A stretch of DNA of 64,000 nt from Microthrixaceae bacterium (GTDB lineage: Bacteria; Actinomycetota; Acidimicrobiia; Acidimicrobiales; DATDAH01), in assembly GCA_020637195.1 (NCBI GenBank), contig JACJWK010000004.1, positions 124,001 to 188,000 on the forward strand, written 5' to 3'. Both the position numbers and the translations under genes were made by a program. The notes below the pieces were generated by a model. That model saw only the letters and a list, made by a program, of their open reading frames with translations, was not told where the DNA came from and did not search any database. Positions 1 through 10,819 of the stretch are shown here, piece after piece (within the stretch, counting starts at the first letter, position 1; each line of letters opens with the position of its first letter).

Positions 1-1725
1 CTCGGCGAGCCCGTCCGCCGGCATGCGCGCCGCCCGAGTCGAGGCGTTGCGGCGCGCTGATCGGGGCGTGGTCGCGGTCGCCGACTGGCCTGCCGCGGTC
101 GATGCCGCCATCGCCCACCCGACGCCGTCGTGGTCACCCGGACGGCGATCGCTTCTGGCCCTCCGGCTGGCAGGTGGGCACGGCCCAGAGACGGCGCCAC
201 CGGCGCGGCCCTGAACGAGGCCGGGGCGGGCGCACCACCGCCCGCCGAGGAGGCGGCCTGGGCCAACGCCTGCGCCGAGGACGCCCGGTGGCGCTGGACG
301 AGGCCCGCCAGGGTCGCGGACGCGCGCGCGAGGCCGACGACAACGACGCAGTGCTGGCGTCGGCGGACGACACGAGGGCCCGGGTCGACGCCGACTGGCT
401 GACGCCCGGCGCGAGATCGAGTCGCTGCAGGGCCACGTCGACGAGCTGGTCGCCCGGGTCGAGCGCGACCGCGCGCGGGTCGCCGAGCTGGAGGCCCGCC
501 TGCCTGATCTCGAGCGGGTCGACGAGGAGCACGCCGAGCGGGGCCGTGCGCTCGCCGAGGCGCGTGGATCCATCGAGGAGAAGGTCGCGGCCATCGGGGC
601 GCTGCGCACCGACCTCGAGGTGCGGCGGCCGGGCACTCGACGAGCGCCGGCAGTTCCTGCGCCGCCGCCTCGACGAGCTCGAGGCCCGCCTGGCTGCGAC
701 GCCGCCGAGCGCGATGCGCAGCCGAGGCGAAGCGGGTGGCGCTCGACCGTCGGCAGGTGGCCCTCGACCGGCTCCACCGCCTTCGTGGCCGAGCGCACCA
801 CGGTGGTCGAGAGGGCCTGGCCGACCTGCGCGAGCGCCGGCGCAAGCAGTCCGAGGCGGCCCGGCCGTTGCCAGCCAGCTCGACACGCTGCGCCGCGAGC
901 AGGCCGACGCCGAGCGCCGCCTCCAGGAGGCTCGCGAGCTGCTCCAGCGGGCCGAGGCTGGACAAGGCCGAGACGCAGCTCCGGCTGGAGACCCACGTCG
1001 AGACGCTGCGGCGCGACCTCGACTGCGAGCCGGAGCGGGCCATGGCCGCCGAGGCTCCCCGAGCTGCCGAGGGCACCACGCCGGCGGCGCGGGCGCGCGA
1101 CCTCGAGCGCGACCTGCGCCTCATGGGCCCGATCAACCCCCTGGCCCTCGAGGAGTACGAGGCCCTCCAGGAGCGCCACGAGTTCCTCCAGGCGCAGCTC
1201 GACGACGTCAAGGCCACGCGACGGGACCTCGGCAAGGTGATCCGGGCCATCGACAACGAGATCATGAGCGTGTTCGCCGCGGCCTACGCCGACGTGTCCG
1301 CCAACTTCGAGTCCCTGTTCGAGACGCTGTTCCCCGGCGGCAAGGGCACGCTGCGCCTCACCGACCCCGAGAACCTGCTCGAGACCGGGATCGAGGTCGA
1401 GGCCCGCCCGTCGGGCAAGAACGTGAAGAAGCTCTCGCTGCTCTCCGGCGGCGAGCGCTCGCTCACCGCCCTCGCCTTCCTGTTCGCGGTGTTCCGCAGC
1501 CGGCCGTCGCCGTTCTACGTGCTCGACGAGGTCGAGGCCGCCCTCGACGACATGAACCTGCACCGCTTCCTCGACCTGCTCCACGAGTTCCGCCAGGAGG
1601 CGCAGCTGCTGGTGGTCAGCCACCAGAAGCGGACGATGGAGGCCGCCGACGTGCTGTACGGGGTCACCATGCAACCGGGCGGCTCCTCCCGGGTGCTCTC
1701 CGAGAAGGTCGGCGCTGGCACCTGA
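1..1725 (+). CDS. smc: Chromosome segregation protein SMC, C-terminal part (5' end outside window, several frame changes)
   Basis: This is the hinge, second coiled coil and ATPase head of SMC, the ATPase that compacts and separates chromosomes with ScpA and ScpB. From about 950 onward it reads in one frame, with the ABC signature LSLLSGGERS near 1436-1465 and a Walker B/D-loop YVLDEVEAALDD near 1517-1552. Before 950 the coding signal hops between all three forward frames: hinge-like residues ending GATGAALNEA near 220, then Arg/Glu/Ala-rich coiled coil. At least five single-base indels are needed to join it, so I read it as an intact gene with poor consensus at a contig edge; real decay cannot be excluded. 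smc just ahead of ftsY and ffh is the usual order in this phylum. The next gene starts 10 bases after its stop. Confidence 0.9.
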
Positions 1726-1735
1726 GCGCGGGCCG

Positions 1736-2341
1736 GTGCCGGGCGTGGGCCTGACCCGCGCCGCGCTGGCCCTCACCCTCGGCCTCGTGGCGGTCTTGGT
1801 GATCACCGGCGTCGTCCTGACCTTCGCCTACCGGCCTGCCCCGGCGGGACCCCAGGCCGTGCGCGCGGTCCACCGGCTCGCGTCCGCGCTGCTCCTCCCG
1901 GCCTCGTGGGTGCTCGCGTTCGCCCTGGTGCGGACGTGGGCCCGGTGCGGGCACGACGGCCGCGGTCGTCGGTGGCGGGCGCTCGTCGCGCCGGCCGTCC
2001 TGGTCGCGGCCGTTCCCGCGGCGGCGTTCACCGGGTTCCTGCTGCCCTGGGAGCGGGTGCTGCACGCCACCGCGGTCGTGCCGCCCGACGTGTCGGGCAT
2101 GGGCCCCGCGTTCGACGCCGCGGTGGCCGCGGTGAGCTTCGGCGGCGCGCCCGTGGCCCGGGCGACCTACCAGCGCTACGTGCTCGCCCACCTCGCGCTC
2201 GGCCTCGTCGTCGTGGGGGTGGTGGGGTGGTCGGCGGCCCGCCGCGCCGGTGCGGTCAGGGCAGGCGGGCGAACCACAGCAGCGACAGGGTCGCCGCCGC
2301 CAGGAAGAACACCAGCGCCGCCCCCACGAACCACGGGGTGA
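1736..2341 (+). CDS. Cytochrome b-like four-helix membrane protein
   Basis: About 200 residues with four predicted membrane helices, roughly residues 5-28, 42-65, 80-102 and 145-165, then a Pro/Thr/Gly-rich tail. The layout resembles the N-terminal domain of cytochrome b, including a GFLLPW stretch after helix 3. Only one His is seen in helix 2 (RAVHRLAS) and one in helix 4 (LAHLALG), so at most one heme b could be held, unlike the two hemes of bc1-type cytochrome b. A relative lies at 24224-24832 on the other strand. The GTG start at 1736 follows smc by 10 bases, so it may be cotranscribed. The last 86 bases overlap the 3' end of the convergent gene, so the true stop could be earlier if an indel is present. 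The heme role is inference. Confidence 0.6.
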   Translation: MPGVGLTRAALALTLGLVAVLVITGVVLTFAYRPAPAGPQAVRAVHRLASALLLPASWVLAFALVRTWARCGHDGRGRRWRALVAPAVLVAAVPAAAFTGFLLPWERVLHATAVVPPDVSGMGPAFDAAVAAVSFGGAPVARATYQRYVLAHLALGLVVVGVVGWSAARRAGAVRAGGRTTAATGSPPPGRTPAPPPRTTG

Positions 2342-3230
2342 TCTCGCGCTGCTCGGTCTGGTAGCCGACCGAGCTGCCGATGTCCTCGAACACCTGGCTG
2401 AGCTCGGCCTCGCTGGCCGCGGTGAAGAACGAGCCGCCGGTGGCGTCGGCGATGGCCTCGAGCGAGAGCTCGTCGACGGGCACCGGGACGATGGTGGGCG
2501 GCGTCGTCTCGTCGGTGTACTCGATGGTGCCGGTGGGCGTGCCGAAGGCGATGGTGGACACGGGCACGTCGGCCTCGACCGCGGCGGCCGAGGCGATCGC
2601 CTCGGAGCGCCCGACCGTGCGGGTGCCGTCCGACATCAACACGACGCGGGCGGGCACCGGCTCGTCGGTGCCCTCCACGGGCAGCGCCTCGATCGCGTCG
2701 AGGCTGGCGAAGATGGCGTCGCCGGTGGCGGTGCTCTCGCCCAGCTCGAGGCCGTCGACGGCCCGGCGCACGGCCTCCCGGTCGGTGGTGGGGGCGACGG
2801 CCACCTGGGCGGTGCCGTTGAACGTGACCAGGCCGAGGTTGATCGACGGCGGCAGCAGCTCGACGAAGCGGTCGGCGGCCTCCTGGGCGGCCTCCAGCCG
2901 GGTCGGGCGACGTCGGTGGCCTCCATCGACAGCGAGGTGTCGATGGCCGCGACCACCGTGGCCCGCTCGACGGGGACCTGCACGTCCCGGGTGGGACGGG
3001 CGACCGCCACGACGAGCGCGACCAGGGCCAACAGGAACACGCCGGCCGTGGCGTGACGGCGCCACCCGGGGTGCTTCAGGGCGACCTTGTCGAGCAGATC
3101 GAGGTTGGTGAAGCGCATCGCGCGCGGCTCGGGTCGCCGGGCCTGGAGCACCACGTAGGCGACGAGCAGCCCGATCAGGGGCCAGCAGGAGCAGCAGCCA
3201 CCCGGGGTCGACGAACGACAGCGCCAGCAT
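2256..3230 (-). CDS. von Willebrand factor A domain membrane protein (BatA-like), two frame changes
   Basis: It belongs to the BatA/vWA family found with MoxR ATPases. The N-terminus MLALSFVDPGWLLLLLAP is a short membrane segment. A second helix (VFLLALVALVVAVARPT) and the metal-site motif DTSLS are in another frame at about 2905-3175. The rest of the vWA domain and a final membrane helix ending LLWFARLP return to the first frame. Two indels, near 3180 in a C run and near 2905, restore a normal chain of about 320 residues. vWA domains bind a divalent metal and mediate protein contacts; here the domain lies between membrane helices. It is last in the reverse operon MoxR - DUF58 - vWA, the standard order for this chaperone-like module. 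Its stop overlaps the convergent cytochrome b-like gene. Confidence 0.85.
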   Translation of the reverse strand: MLALSFVDPGWLLLLLAPDRAARRLRGAPGPATRAARDALHQPRSARQGRPEAPRVAPSRHGRRVPVGPGRARRGGRPSHPGRAGPRRAGHGGRGHRHLAVDGGHRRRPTRLEAAQEAADRFVELLPPSINLGLVTFNGTAQVAVAPTTDREAVRRAVDGLELGESTATGDAIFASLDAIEALPVEGTDEPVPARVVLMSDGTRTVGRSEAIASAAAVEADVPVSTIAFGTPTGTIEYTDETTPPTIVPVPVDELSLEAIADATGGSFFTAASEAELSQVFEDIGSSVGYQTEQREITPWFVGAALVFFLAAATLSLLWFARLP

Positions 3231-3254
3231 CAGGACGGGGGGTGAGGGCCGCGG

Positions 3255-4186
3255 TCACGGCAGGGGCCTCGGCAGCGTCTCGACCCGCTGGCGGCGCAGC
3301 AGTGACGAACCGGACGAGGTCGAGCAGCCAGTCCGGGTCCGTGCGCAGCACGAGATGGTCGCCCCGCCGCCCCGGATCGCGCGCGATGTCGTCGCGCTGG
3401 GCAGGGGCGGCGACCGCGCAGCCGCGGCGCGCAGGGCCGCGCTGGTCCGGATCTCGCGGCGGCGGCCGGACTCCGCGTCGATGAGCTCGAGCACCCCCAC
3501 GTCGGGGAGCTCGAGCTCGCGGGGTCGATGATCTCGATGGCGAGCGTCTCGTGGCGGGCCGCCAGCAGCCGCAGCTGGTGGTCCCAGCCGTCGGGGCCCA
3601 AGAAGTCGGAGATCACCACCACGAGGCCACGGCGCCGGGCCAGGCCCGAGCACCGGCGCATGGCGGCGGCCAGGTCCGCGGGCGCCGGGGCGCCGGCGAG
3701 GTCGTGGCCGGTGGGAGCGGTGACGAGTCGGTGGAGCACGCCGAGCAGGTGGGCCCGGCCGCCCCGTGCGGGCAGGGTGTCGACGCCGGCGCCGCCGGCG
3801 GCGAGCACACCGAACCGGTTGCCCGTCCGGGCCGTGAGGAACCCGACGGCGGCGACGGCGGCCACGGCGAGATCGCGCTTCTCGCAGGCCGCGGTCCCGA
3901 AGTCGAGGCTGGGGGAGCGGTCCACCACGACCCACGTCTCGAGCTCTCGGTCGGCGATGGACTCCCGGATGTGCGGTTCCTGCGTGCGGGCGGTGACGTT
4001 CCAGTCGATGCGGCGGACGTCGTCGCCCGACTGGTAGGCGCGGGTCTCGCCGGGCTCGCTGCCGTGCCCCGGCACGAGGCCCCGGTAGTCGCCCTGGAGC
4101 ATGCCGTCGAGCCGCCGGGTGATGTCGATCTCGAGCCGGCGCAGGATCTCCTCGGGTGCCCCGCCGAGGGCGGGGGGCGTGTTCAC
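3255..4186 (-). CDS. DUF58 domain protein, frame-disrupted at the C-terminus
   Basis: The first 220 residues read cleanly and carry DUF58 hallmarks: GDYRGLVPGHGSEPGETR, then SGDDVRRIDWNVTART, and a vWA-like core beginning VVVDRSPSLDFG. DUF58 proteins work with MoxR ATPases and vWA partners, perhaps in assembly of envelope or metalloenzyme complexes; the biochemical role is unknown. After the residues AIEIIDP (near 3525) the frame changes, so that LELPDVGVLELIDAESG follows. Two more changes near 3425 and 3310 are needed to reach HLVLRTDPDWLLDLVRFV and the stop at 3255. The span is not a multiple of three, as expected for net indels. It lies 43 bases downstream of moxR and 24 bases upstream of the vWA gene, consistent with one transcript. 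Confidence 0.82.
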
Positions 4187-4229
4187 GCGGTCTCCCCGGG
4201 CCCACCCGCTCGGGGGTGGCGACGGGCGG

Positions 4230-5384
4230 TCACGCGGTCTGCTCGGTGTCGGCCGGGGCCGGCGTCGTCGGGGCGGTGGCCTCGGGGGGCGGGGGAGCGG
4301 GGGCGGCCGGCTCGGGCTGGTGGTGGTGGAGCAGCACGGCGGGGTCCTGCGAGGGCGCGATGCGCGGCGCGGGGACCGTGGACAGGATGCGCACCAGCAC
4401 CTGGTCGGCGCTGATGGACTGGGCCAGCGCCTCGTAGGACAGCACCAGGCGGTGGCGCAGGACGTCGGGGGCGACGTCGTAGACGTCCTGGGGCAGCGCG
4501 TAGCTGCGACCCCGCAGCAGGGCCAGGGCCCGGGCGCCGGCGAGCAGGCCGAGGCTGGCCCGGGGGCTGGCGCCGTAGGCGATGAGCTCGCTGATGTCGG
4601 CGAGGCCGTGGACCGCGGGGTCGCGGGTGGCCAGAACCAGGCTGACCGCGTAGTCGACCACCGCCCGGTCCACGTAGACGGCGTCGGCGGCCTGCTGCAG
4701 GCGCAGCACGTCGTCGGGGGTGAGCACCGCCGAGGGCTCGGGGGGCGAGACGCTCATGCGGTAGACGATCTCGACCTCCTCCGCCGGCGTCGGGTAGCCG
4801 AGGACCACCTTCATGAGGAAGCGGTCGCGCTGGGCCTCGGGCAGGGGGTACACGCCCTCGCTCTCGATCGGGTTCTGCGTGGCGAGCACGAGGAAGGGGT
4901 CGGGGGCGGGGAAGGTCTGGCCGCCGATGGACACGTGGCGCTCGGCCATCACCTCGAGCAGCGCCGACTGGACCTTGGCGGGGGCCCGGTTCACCTCGTC
5001 GGCGAGCACGAAGTTGGCGAAGATCGGCCCGAGCTCGACGTCGAACTCCTCGCTGGAGGCCCGGTAGATGCGGGTGCCCACGATGTCGGCGGGCAGCAGG
5101 TCGGGGGTGAACTGGAGGCGGGTGTAGGTGCAGCCCGACACCGTGGCGAGTGTCTCCATGGCGAGGGTCTTGGCCAGGCCGGGCACCCCCTCCAGCAGGC
5201 AGTGGCCCCGGGCCAGGAGGCAGACCACGAGGCGCTCGAGGGCGCGCTCTTGGCCCACGATCACCTTCTTCACCTCGAACAGCGCCGTCTCGAGGAGCCG
5301 GGCGGTCTCGGCCGGGTCGACGGGCGCGTCGGGCGCGGTCGGTGCCGGGTCGGTGGCCGCGGCGGCGTCGGTGTCGGGGTCCAT
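4230..5384 (-). CDS. MoxR-family AAA+ ATPase
   Basis: A 384-residue AAA+ ATPase of the MoxR type, thought to remodel or activate partner complexes with DUF58 and vWA proteins. The Walker A is degenerate, GVPGLAKT, as is normal for MoxR; Walker B is VLADEVNRAPAK and sensor 1 is LATQNP. A lid domain follows, then a Pro/Ala-rich tail of about 40 residues rich in His/Pro. I chose the ATG at 5384 because AGGAG lies 6 bases upstream; an in-frame start 16 codons earlier has no such site. A possible -10 box, TAGCGT on the reverse strand at 5416-5421, would give a leader of about 25 bases. It heads the MoxR - DUF58 - vWA operon and diverges from the kinase-like gene at 5508. Confidence 0.93.
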   Translation of the reverse strand: MDPDTDAAAATDPAPTAPDAPVDPAETARLLETALFEVKKVIVGQERALERLVVCLLARGHCLLEGVPGLAKTLAMETLATVSGCTYTRLQFTPDLLPADIVGTRIYRASSEEFDVELGPIFANFVLADEVNRAPAKVQSALLEVMAERHVSIGGQTFPAPDPFLVLATQNPIESEGVYPLPEAQRDRFLMKVVLGYPTPAEEVEIVYRMSVSPPEPSAVLTPDDVLRLQQAADAVYVDRAVVDYAVSLVLATRDPAVHGLADISELIAYGASPRASLGLLAGARALALLRGRSYALPQDVYDVAPDVLRHRLVLSYEALAQSISADQVLVRILSTVPAPRIAPSQDPAVLLHHHQPEPAAPAPPPPEATAPTTPAPADTEQTA

Positions 5385-5507
5385 CGGGCGCTCCTGTCGG
5401 CGGGGGGCGTCGGCCACGCTAGAGGCCACCACCGAAAATCCGTGTCAGGGACGCCGGACGACCGGAACGGCCGCCGAGGCGCCACCGAACGGTGACAGGA
5501 TGGTGAC

Positions 5508-6386
5508 ATGACGGTGACCCATCGGCAGGGGGCCGGTGAACCGTGGGTGGACGACGGTGCCCGTCGTGCCATCGCCATCGCGGAGGCCGCGGGTCTCGGC
5601 CCGGTCGGGGCCGTCGCCCCGCTCGGGGGGCTGACCAACCGGAACTACCGGGTCGACACGACGCTCGGCGTCTTCGCGGTGCGGTTGCCGGGGGCGGGGA
5701 GCGGCGCCTACGTGGACCGGGCCACCGAGGCCCACAACGCCCGGCGGGCCGCCGAGCTGGGGCTCAACTGCGAGGTGGTCCACCTCGGTCCCGACGGGGC
5801 CATGGTGTGCCGCTTCGTCGACGGCGAGGTGGTCGCTCCCGAGGCGCTGGCGGTCGACGGCGACCGCCTCGAGCGGTTGGCGCGTGCGCTGTGGCACCTG
5901 CACGTCGGTGCCGGGGCGTTCCGGGGGCGGTTCGACCCGGTCGTCGAGGCCCGCCGCCACCGCCGGGCGCTCGTCGCCGTCCCGGCGGGCACCGACGACC
6001 TGCTCGCCGAGATCGCCGGGTTCGACCTCGACGCGCCGCTCGCGCCCTGCCACAACGACGCCTGGCCGCCCAACGTCGTCTTCCGGGCCGACGGCGGCGT
6101 GGTCCTCGTCGACTGGGAGTACTCGGCCATGAACGACCCCGCGTGGGACCTCGCCCACCTGTCGGTCGAGTGCGGCCTCGACGACGACGACCACGAGCGC
6201 CTGCTGCGGGCCTACACGGGCGGGACGCCGCCCACGGACCTGCGCCGCCGGGTCGGCCTGCTGCGCGGCGTCAGCGACGTGGTCTGGGGCCTGTGGGCGC
6301 TGGTGCAGGTGGCCGACGGCAACGACGCCACCGACTTCGCCGCCTACGCCGAGGCCCGCCTCCGGCGCGCCCCCACCTGGTGGTGA
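5508..6386 (+). CDS. Choline kinase/aminoglycoside phosphotransferase-family protein
   Basis: A 292-residue kinase-fold protein of the choline/ethanolamine kinase (LicA-like) branch. Key motifs are GGLTNRNYRV (nucleotide loop), PCHNDAWPPNVVF (catalytic loop with the HND Asp) and LVDWEYSAMNDPAWDLA (metal-binding Asp). Such enzymes move phosphate from ATP to a small alcohol, usually choline, to make headgroups. It converges on mtnA across a 39-base gap. Methylthioribose kinase, which would supply the MtnA substrate, belongs to the same fold, so a methionine-salvage role is a possible alternative; the GGLTNRNYRV motif favours choline kinase. The ATG lies 6 bases after CAGGAT, which could be a weak -10 box for a very short leader. 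Confidence 0.8.
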   Translation: MTVTHRQGAGEPWVDDGARRAIAIAEAAGLGPVGAVAPLGGLTNRNYRVDTTLGVFAVRLPGAGSGAYVDRATEAHNARRAAELGLNCEVVHLGPDGAMVCRFVDGEVVAPEALAVDGDRLERLARALWHLHVGAGAFRGRFDPVVEARRHRRALVAVPAGTDDLLAEIAGFDLDAPLAPCHNDAWPPNVVFRADGGVVLVDWEYSAMNDPAWDLAHLSVECGLDDDDHERLLRAYTGGTPPTDLRRRVGLLRGVSDVVWGLWALVQVADGNDATDFAAYAEARLRRAPTWW

Positions 6387-6425
6387 GACGCCGCCCGTCC
6401 TGGTGGTGACCCGTGGTCGGGGGTG

Positions 6426-7431
<1,006 letters not shown>

Positions 7432-7481
7432 CGGCCCGTTTTACCTCTCCCTTCGGGGTGCTGCCGGTACCGTCGGGTGTG

Positions 7482-8176
7482 ATGCGCGTGCTGGTGGTGG
7501 ACGACGAGGCGGACCTCACCGAGGCGGTGGCCACGGGCCTGCGCCGGGACGGCTACGCGGTGGACACCGCGTTCGGGGGCCGCGAGGCGCTCGACAAGGT
7601 GGCGGTCAACGCGTACGACCTGGTCTGCCTCGACCTCACCATGCCCGACCTCGACGGGCTCGAGGTCTGCCGCTGGATCAAGGGCCCCGACGGCCCCGAC
7701 CCGTCGCCCCGGGTGCTGATGCTCACCGCGCGCGACAGCCTCACCGACCGGGTGGCGGGACTCGACGAGGGCGCCGACGACTACCTGGTCAAGCCCTTCG
7801 CCTTCGAGGAGCTCAAGGCCCGGGTGCGGTCGCTGCTGCGCCGGGAGGCGGCCCGGAGCGGCTCGGTGCTCGCCATCGGCGACCTCGAGCTCGACGACGC
7901 CCGCCACGAGGCCCGGCGGGGCGGCACCCTCCTCGAGCTGACCGCCAAGGAGTTCGCCCTCCTGCGCTACTTCATGGCCCACGCCGGCCAGGTGCTGTCC
8001 CAGGAGGATCTGCTCGAGCACGTCTGGGACGAGCACGCCGATCCCTTCACCAACACGGTCCGGGTCACCGTCGGCACCCTGCGGCGCAAGCTCGAGAGCG
8101 GGCCGGCGGACCCACGCCCATCGAGACCGTCATCGGCCGCGGCTACCGCCTCCTCGACGGCGTCACGGAGGGCTGA
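7482..8176 (+). CDS. OmpR/PhoB-type response regulator (MprA-like), one frame change near the C-terminus
   Basis: It has a receiver domain with acidic pocket D7/D8, phospho-acceptor D51 (VCLDLTMPDLDG) and conserved K104 (LVKPF), followed by a winged-helix DNA-binding domain (ELTAKEFALLRYF, TVRVTVGTLRRKLE). The final helix-turn motif TVIGRGYRLL is in another frame, so one base is lost or gained near 8105. The start at 7482 gives MRVLVVDDEAD at the expected distance. TACCGT at 7468-7473 is a candidate -10 box 8 bases before it, implying a very short or absent leader. The histidine kinase begins 3 bases after its stop and an HtrA protease follows. That order matches MprA-MprB-PepD of mycobacteria, a cell-envelope stress system; the functional match is inference. 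Confidence 0.9.
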
Positions 8177-8179
8177 GCG

Positions 8180-9445
8180 GTGCCGGCCTGGATGGGCTCG
8201 ATCCGCGTCCGCCTCACCCCTGCTCTACTCGGTCCTGCTCTTCGGCCTCGCCGCGCTGGTCGTGGCCGGCGTCTACACGGCGCTGTCGCGCGACCTCAAG
8301 GACGAGCCGATCTCCGAGAACATCAACGTCACCCAGTTGATGGTCGGTCCCGACGGGCGGGTGATCCGCCAGGAGCGCACCGTGCGGGCCCAGATCAGCG
8401 GCCTCGAGCACCTGGTCAACGAGCGGGCCCTCGAGAAGCTCCGCAACTACTCGTACGCCTCGCTCGGCGTGCTGTTCGTGGCCAGCCTCGGCGTGGGCTG
8501 GCTGGTGGCGGGCCGCGTGGTCCGGCCATCGGCCGCATCACCGACGTGGCCAACGACATCCAGGCGACGGACCTGTCCCGCCGCATCGCCCTCGACGGGC
8601 CCGACGACGAGCTGAAGCACCTCGCCGACACCTTCGACGCCATGCTCGGGCGCCTCGACGCGGCCTTCTCCGCCCAGCAGCGCTTCATCCAGGACACCTC
8701 CCACGAGCTACGCAACCCGTTGGCGGTGATGCGCACCAACCTCGACGTGGCCCTGAGCGACCCGGACGCCCCGGCCGACGAGCTGCGCCGCTCGGCCGCC
8801 GTCGTGGCCCGCACCGTGGACCGGCTCACCCACCTCGTGGACGACCTGCTCCAGTTCGCCCGTCACGGCACCCCGTCGTTCTCCCACGAGCCGGTCGACC
8901 TGGCCGACGTCGTGGGGGAGGTGGCGGCCGAGTTCGAGGGGCCGGCGGCCGAGCGGCAGGTGCGCATCGACGCGGTGGCGCCCCCCGGGCTGGTCGTCGT
9001 CGGCGACCGGGTCGCGCTGCGCCAGGCGCTGCACAACCTGGCCGGCAACGCGGTGCGCGTGGCCCCGGCCGGGTCCACCGTCCGCCTCGCCGGCGGCCGC
9101 GACGGCGGCTGGATCTGGATGGCGGTCGAGGATCGCGGCCCCGGCATCCCGACACCGAGCGCAGGCTGGTCTTCCAGCGGTTCTGGCGCAAGGCCCGGGC
9201 CGACGAGGCCGACACGCCGGGCAGCGGCCTGGGGCTCACCATCGTGCGCCAGGTGGCCGAGGGGGCACAACGGCGAGGTGCGCCTCGCGTCCGAGGAGGG
9301 CGAGGGCACCACGTTCTCGGTCTGGCTGCCCGCCGCCCCGGCGGGGCCGACACCGCCGGCGGACGCCGACACCGCGGCTCAGGCCGGCGTCGGGTCCGCG
9401 CGCGCCGGTGGCGGGCACGTCGCAGCCGGCCTGAGTCGCACTTAG
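8180..9445 (+). CDS. Sensor histidine kinase (MprB-like), several frame changes
   Basis: This is the membrane histidine kinase partner of the preceding regulator. It has two membrane helices (LLYSVLLFGLAALVVAGVY and SLGVLFVASLGVGWLVAG, both in a shifted frame at 8220-8525) around a sensor loop of about 70 residues. A HAMP-like linker, the phospho-acceptor H in SHELRNPLAVM (codon at 8702), the N box (HNLAGNAVR), G1 (EDRGPGIP) and G2 (GSGLGLTIV, shifted frame) follow, then a Pro/Ala-rich tail. Frame changes lie near 8220, 8530, 9150 and 9262; their net effect is zero. The GTG at 8180 follows the regulator's stop by 3 bases. All catalytic boxes are present, so I expect an active kinase. Confidence 0.88.
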   Translation: MPAWMGSIRVRLTPALLGPALRPRRAGRGRRLHGAVARPQGRADLREHQRHPVDGRSRRAGDPPGAHRAGPDQRPRAPGQRAGPREAPQLLVRLARRAVRGQPRRGLAGGGPRGPAIGRITDVANDIQATDLSRRIALDGPDDELKHLADTFDAMLGRLDAAFSAQQRFIQDTSHELRNPLAVMRTNLDVALSDPDAPADELRRSAAVVARTVDRLTHLVDDLLQFARHGTPSFSHEPVDLADVVGEVAAEFEGPAAERQVRIDAVAPPGLVVVGDRVALRQALHNLAGNAVRVAPAGSTVRLAGGRDGGWIWMAVEDRGPGIPTPSAGWSSSGSGARPGPTRPTRRAAAWGSPSCARWPRGHNGEVRLASEEGEGTTFSVWLPAAPAGPTPPADADTAAQAGVGSARAGGGHVAAGLSRT

Positions 9446-9528
9446 CCTGGTTTTCAGGGGCCGCTTACCCGCCCTTACGGGTCGTGGGCGACAGTGCGCC
9501 CATGGCCCTCACGGAGAAAAACGTTCAG

Positions 9529-10768
9529 ATGTCGAACCCCTGGTCGCCGGACCCCGTGCCGCCGATCGATCCAGCGCCGCCCCTGAGCGCCCCCGCCCTA
9601 CGCCTACCAGCCGGCGCCGCCGTACGGCGCCCGCCGGCGGCCCTCCAGGTGGCCCCGTCGGCCGGCCAGCCAGCAGCTGCCGCCGCCCCGCGCGCCGCGC
9701 GAGAAGGCGCCCCGCCGGGGCCCGTGGTTCTTCGTCCTCGGGCTGGTGGCCGTGGTCGGGCTGATCGCCGCGGGCTTCGGGCTCGGCACCGTGCTCGACG
9801 ACGACGGCGGGTCGTCCGCGTCGTCGAGCCCCGTGCCCACCTCCGACGTCAGCCAGGGGCGCCCCGCCGACCCGGCGCCCATCGAGGGCACCGGCGAGGA
9901 GCCCATCCGTGACGTCGCGGCCGCGGTGGCGCCCACCGTGGTGCAGATCGAGACCGGGACCGGCCTCGGCTCGGGCTTCGTCTACGACGAGAGCGGCCTC
10001 ATCATGACCGCCGCCCACGTGGTCGGAACCGACGGCCAGGTCGACGTCCGGCTGGCCGACGGCACCCTGCTCGAGGGCGAGGTCCTCGGCGCCGACGACG
10101 GCGTCGACGTCGCCGTGATCCGGGTGGATCCCGGCCAGGCCGACCTCCAGGTCGCCTCGCTGGCCACCGGCGTCCCCGTCGAGGTGGGCCAGACCGCCGT
10201 GGCCATCGGCAGCCCGTTCGGTCTCGACCAGACGGTCACCGCCGGCATCGTCAGCGCCGTCGACCGCTCGTTCCCCACCAGCGCCGGCGTGGTCAACGTC
10301 ATCCAGACCGACGCCCCCATCAACTCGGGCAACTCGGGCGGTGCGCTGGCCGACCGCCAGGGCCGGATCATCGGCATCAACGACGCGATCCTCACCGACG
10401 GCGCCAGCACCGGCAACGTGGGCGTCGGCTTCGCCATCCCGATCGACACGGCCTTCGCCGCCGCCGAGCGGCTCGCGCAGGGCCTGCCCGTCGAGTTCGG
10501 CTTCCTCGGCGTGGAGAGCCGGCCGAGCCAGGGCACCCAGTCGGGCGCCCAGATCGTCAGCGTCAGCGCCGGCAGCCCGGCCGAGGGCGCCGGCATCCAG
10601 GAGGGCGACCTCATCGTCCGGGTGGGCGACGACTCGGTGCAGTCCAACACCGACCTGGCCGCGGCGATCCGGTCGCACCAGCCGGGCGACACGGTCGAGA
10701 TCGTCCTCGTCCGCAACGGTCAGGAGGCCACCGTCACCGCCACCCTGGTGAGCGCCGAGGACAACTGA
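9529..10768 (+). CDS. Membrane-anchored HtrA/DegP-type serine protease with PDZ domain (PepD-like), one frame change
   Basis: A trypsin-fold protease for envelope protein quality control. A Pro-rich cytoplasmic segment is followed by one membrane helix (WFFVLGLVAVVGLIAAGFG). The protease domain has catalytic His (TAAHVVG, codon 10016), Asp (DVAVIRVD) and Ser (NSGNSGGAL, codon 10334). A C-terminal PDZ domain (FGFLGVESRP to VTATLVSAEDN) ends the chain. A single indel near 9598 in a C run joins the N-terminal segment to the rest. I prefer the ATG at 9529, with GGAG upstream; the in-frame ATG at 9502 is possible. Its place after a regulator/kinase pair mirrors mprAB-pepD, where MprAB controls pepD. 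Confidence 0.9.
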
Positions 10769-10819
10769 CCCGGGCGACCGGCCCCCGGCCGGTCCGCCTC
10801 GACAACCGAGATCCTGCTG

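Noticed and set aside
2256..4186. vWA and DUF58 genes as genuine pseudogenes
   Set aside because: All motifs are present in order and each break is a one- or two-base change, several next to C/G runs, within a region where every gene shows the same defect.
4101..5495. Forward 464-codon frame opposite the MoxR gene
   Set aside because: Composition is Gly/Val/His repeats typical of antisense; the reverse strand encodes a full MoxR ATPase with a ribosome-binding site.
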